Source: JBFFMO01 sp041390025
GTDB lineage: Bacteria; Myxococcota_A; Bradymonadia; Bradymonadales; Bradymonadaceae
Length of the DNA stretch: 64,000 bases
Assembly: GCA_041390025.1 (NCBI GenBank)
Contig: JAWKQR010000005.1
Location: 1 to 64,000, forward strand
Reading direction: 5' to 3'
Positions 24,593 to 34,287 of the stretch are shown here, one piece after another. A program made the translations under genes and the position numbers. Below the pieces are notes generated by a model. That model did not search any database, was not told the origin of the DNA, and worked only from the letters and a program-made list of their open reading frames with translations. Every line of letters starts with the position of its first letter. The stretch's first letter is position 1.

Positions 24593-26733
24593 GCCGGGCT
24601 CCCAAGGTCGAGGCGTTCGTCGAGGACGTCGAGCAGCTCGATGGCAGCCTCAGAGATCACTGTTCCCGGGCCAAAAATGGCCGATGCGCCGGCTTCGAGC
24701 AGGGCAGGGTAATCGTCGGGAGGAATCACGCCCCCGACCACGATGAGGATGTCGGGACGTCCAAGCTTCGCGAGCGCATCGCGAAGCTGCGGCACCAGCG
24801 TCAGGTGACCGGCGGCGAGGGAGCTCGCGCCGATGATGTGGACATCGTTTTCGACCGCCTGCTGCGCGGTTTCTTCGGGCGTCTGAAACAGTGGGCCGAT
24901 GTCGACGTCAAAGCCGATGTCCGCGAACGCCGTCGCGATGACCTTTTGGCCGCGGTCGTGCCCATCCTGGCCCATTTTGGCTACAAGTATTCGGGGACGT
25001 CGTCCCTCAAGCGCTTCGAAACGGTCGATGCGTTCGGTCAGGACACTCATCTGCTTGTCGTCCACGCCGCCTTCTCCTCGGTAAACGCCCGACACCGCTT
25101 GGGTCGGAGCGGTATGCCGTCCATAGACTTTTTCGAGCGCATCGCTCATTTCGCCAACGGTCGCGCCATGACGGGCTGCCACGACGGCGAGTGCGAGCAG
25201 ATTGCCTTGTTGGGTGTGTGCGCACTGTGTGAGGTCGTTCAATGCTCTGACGACCGCGTCGTTGTCGCGTTCGGCCCGCAACGCGTTCAATCGCGCGATT
25301 TGCGATTCCCGCACGGCTTTGTTGTCGACCTTGAGGATCGGGATTTGTTCGTGTTCCGGCGGGTCAAACTGGTTGATGCCGATGATTTTTTGGCGCTTCG
25401 AATCGATGCGGGCCTGTGTTCGTGCTGCGGCTTCTTCGATGCGAAGTTTCGGAATGCCTGAGTCGATGGCTTTGGCCATGCCGCCAAGCTCGTTGATCTC
25501 TTGGATGTGGGCCCATGCGCGGTCCATCAAATCTTGAGTCAGCCGTTCGACAAAGAAACTTCCGCCCCACGGGTCGATGGCTTGCGTCGAGCCTGTCTCG
25601 TGTTGAAGCAGCAGCTGCGTGTTTCGTGCAATCCTCGCCGAGAAGTCCGTCGGGAGCGCGAGGGCTTCGTCGAGGCTGTTCGTATGCAGGGATTGCGTGT
25701 GACCGTGCACGGCGGCCATGGCTTCGACGCAGGTGCGCGTGACGTTGTTGTAAACGTCTTGGGCGGTGAGGCTCCAGCCGCTGGTTTGGCAATGGGTGCG
25801 CAGCGCCATCGATTTGGGGTTGGAGGGCCCAAAATCCTTGACCAACCGCGCCCAGAGCGTGCGCGCCGCGCGCAGTTTGGCGACCTCCATGAAGTAGTCC
25901 ATGCCGATCGCAAAAAAGAACGAAAGTCGGGGCGCAAAGTCGTCTACCGCGAGGCCCACATCCAGCCCGGCGCGGATGTATTCGACGCCGTCCGCCAAGG
26001 TGTAGGCGAGCTCAAGGTCGGCCGTCGCTCCGGCCTCTTGCATGTGATAGCCCGAGATGCTGATGGAGTTGAACTTGGGCATGTGTTGCGCGGTGTACGC
26101 AAAAATGTCCGCGATGATGCGCATCGAAGGCGCGGGCGGGTAGATGTACGTGTTGCGGACCATAAACTCTTTGAGGATGTCGTTTTGGATGGTCCCACTG
26201 AGTTTTTCGGGCGCGACGCCTTGTTCCTCGGCCGCGACGATGAACAGCGCCATGATGGGCAACACCGCGCCGTTCATGGTCATGGACACGCTCATCTGGT
26301 CGAGCGGAATCCCATCGAACAGGACGCGCATATCCTTGATGGAGTCGATCGCGACACCGGCCATGCCGACGTCGCCTGTGACGCGGGGGTGGTCGGAGTC
26401 GTAGCCACGATGGGTCGCGAGGTCGAACGCGATGCTCAAGCCGCGCTGCCCTTGCGCCAGATTACGACGATAGAACGCGTTGCTCTCTTCGGCGGTGGAA
26501 AACCCGGCGTACTGACGTACGGTCCAGGGACGCGTCGCATACATTGTGGGGTAAGGGCCACGTGTGTAGGGCGCAATGCCGGGAAGCGAGTGCGCATGCG
26601 AGAGGCCGACGGCGGCCTCGGGGCCGTAGACAGAATAGACGTCGATGCCTTCGGGCGTTGCTGTTGCCGACGCAACAGCCTGGGGCACGGGCGGCTGGAG
26701 GGCTTAAAAATCGTGGTCCAAAAAACGACTCAT
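24589..26733 (-). CDS. mutB: Methylmalonyl-CoA mutase large (catalytic) subunit, in-frame TAA at codon 10
   Basis: Adenosylcobalamin-dependent isomerisation of methylmalonyl-CoA to succinyl-CoA. The substrate barrel runs from residue 50 to about 560 (RPWTVRQYAGFSTAEESN, FDLATHRGYDSDHPR, NTYIYPPAPSMRI), and the B12 domain at the end has the DxHxxG motif in GQDGHDRGQKV. ATG 26733 overlaps the mutA stop (ATGA) and begins MSRFLDHDF, then TAA, then ALQPPVPQAV, which continues the family N-terminus in the same frame. Without readthrough, translation would have to restart at GTG 26688, which has no Shine-Dalgarno site, giving 699 residues. Middle gene of mutA-mutB-meaB. Confidence 0.93.
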
Positions 26734-28280
26734 GGGTGGGCCTCCAAAAGCTGCGAGAGCACGGCGAGTACGTCGGCGCCGATGTACACGAAATCGGAAA
26801 CCCCGTTCTGGTTCCAGCCTGCTTCAAGCTCGCCGGGTCGACCGGCGACCACGACGCGATGCCCCGCGGCGGTGAGCTCCTTGGCTTGCTGCAAGCCATC
26901 GGTGGGGTAGTCCTCGTCGTGGCCGACGAGAAACACGACGTGTGGCTCAGCTGAGTCTTCGGGCGAAAACCCACCGGCACGCAACAGCCGCTCGACATAG
27001 TCCCGCCGCGCTTTGTGGCGTTTGAGCTCGCCGACGCCCACGATGCCCACGGCTTTGCCTTGGGCCCGGCGCGCGAGCGCTTCCCACCCCAGCCCAGCAA
27101 ACGCCGGTTCAAAGGGGTCTCCGAGGCCATCCGATGATTCGCTTGGACGGTGAAGTTGCCGCAAGGCGGTGATTTCCAGTGCGTCTACGAAATCGTTGAC
27201 TCCCACGAGCACCGTCTTTCGGGTCGCGACGGCGCGTGCGGATGCTGCTTGGTTGGTCTGCAAGCGACCAAACATGGTCTCACGAGCGGCCCCGAGGCCG
27301 CCCGCGCGCTCGAGGTCGAGGATGAGTTCCCATGCCGCCCTCGCCAGTCCATCGGTCAATGCTTCCAAGTACCCCGACCCGCCGGCCGCGTCCCACGTGC
27401 GCAGCAGGTGCGACTCTTCGCGCAAGACGTGGGGAAGGTTTGCTGCGATGCGCGTACCATCCGAAGGGGTTGCGCATCTCCAATCATGCGGCATCGCCGT
27501 CAACGTGTCGAAACCCGCGATCAAGCCAGCGGCTGTGGAGCACGCGCTGCGCAGGATGTTCGTAAACGGGTCATACGCGCTAAACGTTCGTATCGAGGTC
27601 AGGCCGTGGACGTGGTCGTCGAACGATGTGCCGTGCCATTGTTGAATCCTACCGAGGATGGCATCAAGGGCGCGTCGTTTTGCGATCGATTCGAAGACCA
27701 TCGGCGTCAACGCCAATCGTAGGTGGAACGACGTTGCACCCGCGCGCAACCCCTCGAGTACGCCGGCGCCGATCGCGGCCAACTCTTCGGTGGCGTTGGC
27801 CCCGGCGAGCTCCCACGCGGCGCCATCAAGCGACACGTATCCAAGCAGGGTGTGGTGCTCGTCGACCGAGCTGACACCGGTCAAGAACGGGTCGTGAAAC
27901 ACGGTGCTGATCCATCCGATGGCATCATCTAAAAACGCGCCGGTTTTCGGGTGGGTGTCAACGTGTACGACGTCCTGCGCGCGGAAGGTCGCGCGACACT
28001 GCGCCTGCGTCCAATCGGCGCTGATGTGCACTCGGTCATAACGTTGCGACAACAGGCTGATGGCTTCGGCTGGGCGCGGGACGGCGACCAGTGCGGTCGT
28101 GCCCGCCATCCGTGGTCGAAGCGTTGACGCGGTTGGCGCGTAAATCGGCGAAAACCGCTGACCGCCGATCTCGTGGTCCAAGCTTGCGAGATCTTTTCCG
28201 GCGAGCGTTTTCGCGACCAACGATTCCCACGTGGAGCGGTCGGGGGTGGGGAAGTTGTCGTCCAGTTTTTGCGCGGTCAT
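26730..28280 (-). CDS. mutA: Methylmalonyl-CoA mutase small subunit
   Basis: Non-catalytic partner of MutB in the heterodimeric mutase. 516 residues from ATG 28280, chosen because it yields MTAQKLDDNFPTPDRSTWESLV, matching family starts; the frame is open further upstream with Arg/Ser-rich shadow-like sequence. The degenerate barrel shows FSAYDPFTNILRSACSTAAGLIAGFDTLTAMPHD, RIAANLPHVLREESHLLRTWDAAGGSGYLE, and a C-terminal Rossmann-like domain lacking the DxHxxG cobalamin motif, as expected for MutA. First gene of the operon mutA-mutB-meaB, with four-base overlaps throughout. No cobalamin riboswitch precedes it. Confidence 0.93.
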   Translation of the reverse strand: MTAQKLDDNFPTPDRSTWESLVAKTLAGKDLASLDHEIGGQRFSPIYAPTASTLRPRMAGTTALVAVPRPAEAISLLSQRYDRVHISADWTQAQCRATFRAQDVVHVDTHPKTGAFLDDAIGWISTVFHDPFLTGVSSVDEHHTLLGYVSLDGAAWELAGANATEELAAIGAGVLEGLRAGATSFHLRLALTPMVFESIAKRRALDAILGRIQQWHGTSFDDHVHGLTSIRTFSAYDPFTNILRSACSTAAGLIAGFDTLTAMPHDWRCATPSDGTRIAANLPHVLREESHLLRTWDAAGGSGYLEALTDGLARAAWELILDLERAGGLGAARETMFGRLQTNQAASARAVATRKTVLVGVNDFVDALEITALRQLHRPSESSDGLGDPFEPAFAGLGWEALARRAQGKAVGIVGVGELKRHKARRDYVERLLRAGGFSPEDSAEPHVVFLVGHDEDYPTDGLQQAKELTAAGHRVVVAGRPGELEAGWNQNGVSDFVYIGADVLAVLSQLLEAHP

Positions 28281-28329
28281 GACAGCCTCGTTGCAGCTGT
28301 CGTGTTTGTACGGCGTTGCGCCGAGGACT

Positions 28330-29079
28330 TCAACCCCTGCGTATCGCTTCGACGATCGCGGGGAGTACAGTGCCTGATTGGCCGAGGACACAGTGGTCAA
28401 ACGACTGCGACATCGGCGTGGGGTCGCGATTGATCTCGACGGTCTTGGCGCCGGCGCGCTTGGCGAGCAAGGACCATCCCGCGGCGGGGTAGACGAGCCC
28501 GCTGGTGCCCACGCTGACAAAAACGTCGCATCGGGCGAGCTCTTCGTCCACGCGGGCTAAAGCGTCGTCGGGCAGCGCCTCTCCGAACCAGACGACGCCC
28601 GGTCGCAGTAAACCGCCGTCCGGCGCAGGAACCGGATACGATTCGAATGGCACCGGCAGGTCGTCGTACTCGATTTGGCTCGTTGTGCTTCGCCAGCGAA
28701 GCAGGGAGCCGTGAACTTCGATCACTTCTTTGGAGCCAGCCCGTCGGTGTAGGCCGTCGACATTCTGCGTCAGAATCGCAAAGGTGGCGCCGCGTTCGGT
28801 CAGAAGCCGCTCGAGTTCGGCGAGTGCCACGTGTCCAGCATTGGGTTGGCAGGCTAGCACCTTTTGGCGACGCTCGTCGTACCAACGCGACACCAACTCA
28901 GGGTCGGCGGCAAACGCTTGGGGCGTGGCGAGCTGTTCGGGGTCGTACTTCGACCAATAGCCCTCCAACGCATCACGAAACGTTGGGATGCCGCTCTCGG
29001 CAGAAACACCGGCGCCCGTAAGGAACGCGACGTGTTTGGCGCCAAGCAACAACTTGGCGATGGTGTCGATCTGCGTCAT
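28330..29079 (-). CDS. Sirtuin NAD-dependent deacylase without zinc cysteines
   Basis: SIR2-family protein of 249 residues. It has GAGVSAESGIPTFRD, the NAD/acyl-lysine motifs LTQNVDGLHRRAG and EVHGSLL (catalytic His), RPGVVWFGEALP, VGTSGLVYPAAGW and a WYDERR segment with the Tyr and Arg typical of class III (desuccinylase-like) enzymes. The two CxxC pairs that bind the structural zinc are absent: the first site reads RSTTSQIE and the second YPVPAPDGG. Its start overlaps the stop of the kinase gene upstream (four bases). Next to a mutase operon, deacylation of acyl-CoA-derived lysine marks is plausible but inferred. Confidence 0.9.
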   Translation of the reverse strand: MTQIDTIAKLLLGAKHVAFLTGAGVSAESGIPTFRDALEGYWSKYDPEQLATPQAFAADPELVSRWYDERRQKVLACQPNAGHVALAELERLLTERGATFAILTQNVDGLHRRAGSKEVIEVHGSLLRWRSTTSQIEYDDLPVPFESYPVPAPDGGLLRPGVVWFGEALPDDALARVDEELARCDVFVSVGTSGLVYPAAGWSLLAKRAGAKTVEINRDPTPMSQSFDHCVLGQSGTVLPAIVEAIRRG

Positions 29080-30743
29080 GGCTCGACCTCGAAATCGGCG
29101 ATTCTAGGGTGCGCGGCGGCGGGCAAAGACTTTTTACGAATGGACGCGACGACACAATCGGCGCGCTCGTCCGTTGGGGTCCACACCATGACTTCTTTGA
29201 CCGCGCCCGCTGGCGTAAACAACACACGCCCACGTACCAGACCGCCTTTGGGGCAATCCGCGGTTACTGTCAGGTCGGCATCCTCGATCCCAACGTAGAA
29301 TTTCAGGGTGGAAGAATCTGTGCGGACGTCTGTCACACCCACCGCGAGGCATTCGGCGCGCGAGGGCTGCGCGATGCCGCCGGAGGTCGCAGCGACGATC
29401 GACGCGTCGACAGCGCCTAGGCTTCGTGTGTTCTTGAGGGTGAGCGATTCGCCGAGTTTGCACAGCACGTTGCGTCGCAACCCTGTGAAGGTGTCGACCA
29501 CATCGGACAGTGTCACCGCTTCGGGCCGGTGCTCAACCGGCGCGGGTATGGCCTCTGTGGGCGCAGGGTCGGACTTCGTCACCACGGTTTTGGGAGGGGG
29601 GGCATCCGTTTTTGGCTGGAGTGTCGCGACTTCTCCCGGACCGGGCTGGCTTGCCCAGAACAGCACGCCGACCACAACGGCGCTCAAAACGGCGATGGCT
29701 CCAAGGGCTGCAAGGAGTCTGGGAGGTGGAGGTCGACGCTCGGGGGCGTCAACGACGACGGGGGGGTCGGGCTCGGGCTCGGGCTCGGGAACCGTGTCGT
29801 CGGCGACCTCAAACGCGCTGGGCGCCGCCGAAGTGTGCACCGCTTTTTCGACGGGGACGGACTGGGCGTTCGCGATCTCAGCGAGATGGTGTTGGATGCT
29901 CGCCATTGACCCCGGACGCCGTGTGGGAACTTTTTCCAAACACAGCATGACCAATCGCTCAAGTCCGCGCGGCAGAACGAGGTCGGGTGCCACCTCGGCA
30001 AACGATGGTGGTGGTTTTTCGACGTGGTCCAACACGAGTTGGTGGATCGTGGTTCCGGCTTTGAGCTCGAAGGGCGGCCGCCCGGTGAGCATTTCATAGA
30101 GCATCACGCCGAGCGCGTAGATGTCGACCGCTGGCGCGTCGAACTCTTTGGACAGGAAGCGTTCGGGGGCCATGTACATGGGCGAGCCAACAATGCTGTC
30201 CTCGCGCGTGAGCTCGGGCTCGTTGTTTGAGCTGTGCAGGTCTTTGACCAGCCCAAAGTCGACAACTTTGACGAAGTAAGGGTTGTTGCCGCGCTCGACC
30301 AACATGATGTTGGGCGGCTTGAGGTCGCGGTGGATGATCCCATGGTCGTGGGCGTCCGCGAGCGAGGCAGCGATTTGGGAAGCAATGTGGATGCTGATGT
30401 CTGGAGCGAGGCGTCCTCGCTCTTTCTCCAACTGACGCAGCGACTTCCCCTCTAGGTACTCCATCACGAGGAAGAGCTCCTTGTCGGCGAGCTCGCCGTA
30501 GTCATACACGATGACGGTGTTGGGGTGCGACAGCTGCGCACAGATGGCCGCTTCACGGAAGAATCGGGTTTCGCGGTAGGCACGTTCTTCGGCGGTGAGC
30601 TCGTCGGTCGTCAAGGTCTTGATCGCCACGGGGCGACCGAGCGGCTCTTGCACGCCAAGGTACACAGAGCCCATGCCGCCACGCCCAAGCAAACGCTGGA
30701 CGCGGTATTTTTCTGCGATCTTGTCGCCCATTTGGATGGCCAT
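29076..30743 (-). CDS. Transmembrane Ser/Thr protein kinase (kinase 1)
   Basis: 555 residues. Kinase domain about 10-280 with LGRGGMGSVYLG, VAIK, IHRDLKPPNIML, VDFGLVKD, GSPMYMAPE and DIYALGVMLYEML, so all catalytic residues are present. A Pro/Glu-rich stretch (PEPEPEPDPP) precedes one transmembrane segment near 345-365. The extracytoplasmic part begins with a LCKLGESLTL region shared with kinase 2 and ends with a small Cys-containing beta domain. Its stop overlaps the sirtuin start by four bases, linking their translation. The kinase 2 gene lies 15 bases upstream on the same strand. Confidence 0.92.
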   Translation of the reverse strand: MAIQMGDKIAEKYRVQRLLGRGGMGSVYLGVQEPLGRPVAIKTLTTDELTAEERAYRETRFFREAAICAQLSHPNTVIVYDYGELADKELFLVMEYLEGKSLRQLEKERGRLAPDISIHIASQIAASLADAHDHGIIHRDLKPPNIMLVERGNNPYFVKVVDFGLVKDLHSSNNEPELTREDSIVGSPMYMAPERFLSKEFDAPAVDIYALGVMLYEMLTGRPPFELKAGTTIHQLVLDHVEKPPPSFAEVAPDLVLPRGLERLVMLCLEKVPTRRPGSMASIQHHLAEIANAQSVPVEKAVHTSAAPSAFEVADDTVPEPEPEPDPPVVVDAPERRPPPPRLLAALGAIAVLSAVVVGVLFWASQPGPGEVATLQPKTDAPPPKTVVTKSDPAPTEAIPAPVEHRPEAVTLSDVVDTFTGLRRNVLCKLGESLTLKNTRSLGAVDASIVAATSGGIAQPSRAECLAVGVTDVRTDSSTLKFYVGIEDADLTVTADCPKGGLVRGRVLFTPAGAVKEVMVWTPTDERADCVVASIRKKSLPAAAHPRIADFEVEP

Positions 30744-30757
30744 GGGCGATCCTTAGT

Positions 30758-32923
30758 TCATTTGGGATTGCAGTTGAAGATCCCTTTTGCGGAATCTCCG
30801 AGCAAGTTGCAACCGTCTTGGATGAACGACGGGAACTGTTTCGACAGGGGCATGCACTCGGTGGCCATGACGCCGTTTTCAAGCAGCGGAGCGCACAGCT
30901 TCTTGGCCTGTGTGTATCGGCTCGTGCTGACGTACTTGACGATCTTTTCGAAGTATTTCGGCAGCCGCCCATCCCACGCGAAGTCTACGACACGCGGTTT
31001 GTTCGAGCGGGCGAGCTTGAGGCCCTTCAAGACATTGAGGCCGCACGTCTCGGTCTCGATCGGCATGGTGCCATCGAGGCGCTGGACCATCGAGACACGT
31101 CCGTCGGGTTCGACCGCGACTCGCGCGACGACCGTCTGTTCGAAAGAGTCTTTCAAGTCATTGAGAATGCACTTCTCGAGTCCGTTTGCGCCTTTGTTTC
31201 GCAGTGCCTCGTGGGTCTCCTCGTCGCTGACACCCACCAGAATGGGGAACTCCTGCCCCGCATGCGTCAATGTTGTTTTACCGGGCGAGAAGCAACGAAG
31301 CTGGTGTGCGCCATCCTTAGGCGAAACCTGGACGATCGAACGGTCGGCCGACGTGGTGTCTTCGAGGCCGGCGGCGTTGAGCGTAAACGATTCGCCTTGT
31401 TTGCACAGAATGGTCGAGGTGTCGCTGATGAGTTGTTCCACAGGCAATGGCGCGCGCACCGACGGAATCGCATCCGCCTCCGCCCGAAGCAAAATGCCTT
31501 TGTAGTGGTGCGTTCGAGCGCTATGAGATACGTCAAACACGCCGTGGACCGTGCGTCGGCTGCTCGGCAAGGCGCAGTGAGAACGCGTCCGCGAGCTCGG
31601 TGCGGTCAGGACACGCGTTCTGCCAGTCTGCATCGCATGCACCTGTACGCCGGGACGTGTGTTCTTCGCAGGGGCTGCGACCGGCGCGGGAGCGGGGGCG
31701 GCGATGCGCTGGGGCGTTTTTTCGAGCGTTTCGCGACGCTTTCGGGGATGTCGGCTGGGTCGAGCGCCTCACGCTGACCCACCTCGGAGTTAAACTGCGA
31801 GAACAGCAAACTGTCTATTGATGCCAGCAAGATATCAGGATAACCCATTCGCATAGTATTGGAGGTGGCTTGGCGGGCATCTCATGGGTTGCGCCCGAGA
31901 ATTCGCGCACAGGATGCTCCATGGAACTAACGTCGGGCTGTTTGTCCATCAACGTAGGTTCACCGAACACAGGCAGGTCGTCGGCTGTCGCGTCCATGTC
32001 GTACCGCAGATCGGGCAACACCGAAATTTCGGGATCCGTGCGAAGCAGGTGATTGTGCTGTTGAAACTCTCCGAGGTCATGAAGCAGGTCCGTCATCGCG
32101 TACCGCTTGGTTGGGTCTTTTCTCGAGACACCGCATGACCACGTCCTCAAGCCCTGGGCAAGAAGAGGTTCGGCGAGGAGTTCGCGCATGCGCGGGGGCG
32201 GCTGATGTGCTGCATCATCACGTGATGTGAAGTGTGACGTCGCCACCCAACAGAAATGGTGGGCGCCCGACCAGCATCTCATAGAGCAGAACGCCCAACG
32301 CGTAGATGTCCACCGAGGGCGTGTCAGCGGAGGCAGAGGAAGCGCTCGGGCGCCATAGCGCATGGGCGATCTGCTGATCGTCTGCGCTCCTGGGTGCCAG
32401 CTCGGCGGCGTTCGAGGTTGCCGCGGTTTCTCACCGTGCCAAAGTCCACCACTTTGACGAAGTAGGGTTCGGCCCGCGCTGGACGAGCATCACGTTGGGT
32501 GGCCGAGGTCACGGTGGATGACGCCGGCGGCGGGGCGTCAGCCAAGGAGCTCGCGATCTGTGTCGCGATGTGAAGCGCCATCGCGACGCTCATCGGGCCT
32601 CGGCGTATCAGCTCGGACAGGGTCTGACCCTGAAGCAATTCCATCGCGATAAAAAAGCCATCATCGCCGGGCAGCTCACCGTAGTCATAGACTGTGACCG
32701 TGTGTTGGTGGTTCAGGCGGCTGCTGAACGCTGCTTCGCGAAAGAAGCGCTGTTGGCGGTGGTGGTTTTCCTCGGGCGTCAGACCGGTCAAGCGCAGAAC
32801 CTTGATGGCGACCTGTCGGCCAAGAGGCTGCTGGACAGCACGGTAGACAGCACCCATGCCGCCTTGGCCCAACTGAGCCTCGATGACGTAACGCCCCCCG
32901 ACGACTTGTCCCTTTTGAATCAC
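30758..32923 (-). pseudogene. Ser/Thr protein kinase (kinase 2), many frameshifts
   Basis: The N-terminus is clear: LGQGGMGAVYRA, VAIKVLRL, FFREAAF, VYDYGELPGDD, ATQIASSLAD, as in kinase 1. From about 32530 to 31640 the frame changes repeatedly; HRDL-like sequence, VKVVDFGTVR, MAPERFL, SVDIYALGVLLYEMLVGRPPF and KDPTKRYAMTDLLHDL each occur but in different frames. The C-terminal 250 codons are open again: LCKQGESFTL, then a domain ending KPRVVDFAWDG that resembles AgmX/PglI C-terminal regions. Full length would be about 720 residues. Either a decaying gene or a badly sequenced one; as read it cannot give an active kinase. Confidence 0.7.
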
Positions 32924-33198
32924 GTTTGAAGACTAACCGGAACTTGGCCGTTCGGGAAGTGGACTGTTTCGCAACACACGTTGCAACGCGGCGCGCGGTT
33001 GTTCGGGCGCGTTCAGGAAATCTGACATGGATACTGAGGTTTAGGCGTTCAATCGCGTCGCCAAACCCTCCGGCACGGCGGTTGCTAAAGGTTCAGAGCA
33101 GATCGGCGGCAAATTCTCACAAATTTCCAATGCCCGTCGAACGAATGCCTCACACGCGTCGCGTAGGGTCGTTCGGAATTCCGAGAAAGGAGAGGATC

Positions 33199-34287
33199 AT
33201 GAATACACGATGGATGAGTGCGGTTTTGGTTTCAACGGTGGCATTGGCGGTGGCGTGCGACAAGCCCGCTGAGAAGGCCCAGGCCCCTGCGGCGCAGGCC
33301 CCGCCTGCGGAGGCTCCCAAGACACAGCTGGAGATCGCGCAGGCCAATACAGGGCTGTTCAAACCGCTCCCAAAGACGTTTGCGTCCCCAGACCAGACCA
33401 AGGCCCAAGAGGATCTGGGCCGGATGTTGTATTACGAAACCCGCGTGTCGAAGAACCACGATATCTCGTGCAACTCGTGCCACAACCTCAAGACGTTCGG
33501 CGTCGACAACGAGCCCACATCACCGGGTCACAAAGGCGTGCGCGGCGGTCGCAACTCGCCGACGACGCTCAACGCAGCTGGGCATTTTGCGCAATTCTGG
33601 GACGGTCGTGAACCCGACGTCGAGGCGCAGGCCAAGGGCCCCGTGCTTAACCCTGTCGAGATGGCGATGCCCGACCCTGACACAGTCGTCAACGTGCTCA
33701 AATCGATCCCGGGCTACCCGCCTTTGTTTGCTGACGCGTTCCCAGGCGAGGCCGACCCCGTGACTTACGACAACTTCGGCAAGGCCGTCGGCGCGTTTGA
33801 GCGCAACTTGGTGACGCCTTCGCGCTGGGACAAATTCCTTGAAGGCGACCACACGGCGTTGACCGAGACCGAATTGAAAGGCTTCAACACATTCATGGCG
33901 TCGGGTTGCCAAGCGTGCCACAACGGGGCGCTTGTGGGGGGCGGTTCATTCCAGAAACTCGGAGCCGTCAAACCTTGGCCAAACCAAGCGGACCACGGGC
34001 GCATGGACGTGACGAAAAACGCTGCAGACGATTTGGTCTTCAAGGCACCCAGCCTTCGCAACATTGCCAAGACGGGGCCGTACTTCCACGACGGTTCGGT
34101 CAAGGACTTGTCCGAAGCGGTGGCGATGATGGGTGAGTACCAGTTGGGCCGAAAGCTAAACGAGCAAGAGACGGGCGAGATCGTCGCGTGGTTGAACACG
34201 CTGACCGGCGAGCTGGACATGAACTATGCCGCTCAACCCGAGCTGCCACCGAGCGGCCCCAAAACCCCTGCGCCCGACCCAAGCTAA
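33199..34287 (+). CDS. Di-heme cytochrome c peroxidase lipoprotein
   Basis: Periplasmic peroxidase reducing hydrogen peroxide with electrons from cytochromes. ATG 33199 follows AGGAGAGG and gives 362 residues; the frame is open upstream but lacks such a site. A lipobox (LAVAC, Cys20) and an Ala/Pro linker lead to two c-type heme sites, CNSCH at 91-95 and CQACH at about 237-241. FDGRxP-like WDGREPDVEAQA, NPVEMAM and the C-terminal APSLRNIAKTGPYFHDG are family signatures. About 275 bases between it and the kinase 2 start hold no gene. Convergent with the methyltransferase gene. Confidence 0.93.
   Translation: MNTRWMSAVLVSTVALAVACDKPAEKAQAPAAQAPPAEAPKTQLEIAQANTGLFKPLPKTFASPDQTKAQEDLGRMLYYETRVSKNHDISCNSCHNLKTFGVDNEPTSPGHKGVRGGRNSPTTLNAAGHFAQFWDGREPDVEAQAKGPVLNPVEMAMPDPDTVVNVLKSIPGYPPLFADAFPGEADPVTYDNFGKAVGAFERNLVTPSRWDKFLEGDHTALTETELKGFNTFMASGCQACHNGALVGGGSFQKLGAVKPWPNQADHGRMDVTKNAADDLVFKAPSLRNIAKTGPYFHDGSVKDLSEAVAMMGEYQLGRKLNEQETGEIVAWLNTLTGELDMNYAAQPELPPSGPKTPAPDPS

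Noticed and set aside
24350..26706. In-frame stops considered as selenocysteine or pyrrolysine codons
   Set aside because: Both are TAA, while those amino acids use TGA and TAG, and the expected residues at these positions are ordinary.
25501..26910. Open frame of 469 codons on the plus strand opposite mutB
   Set aside because: mutB on the other strand has complete family motifs; the plus-strand translation is low-complexity shadow.
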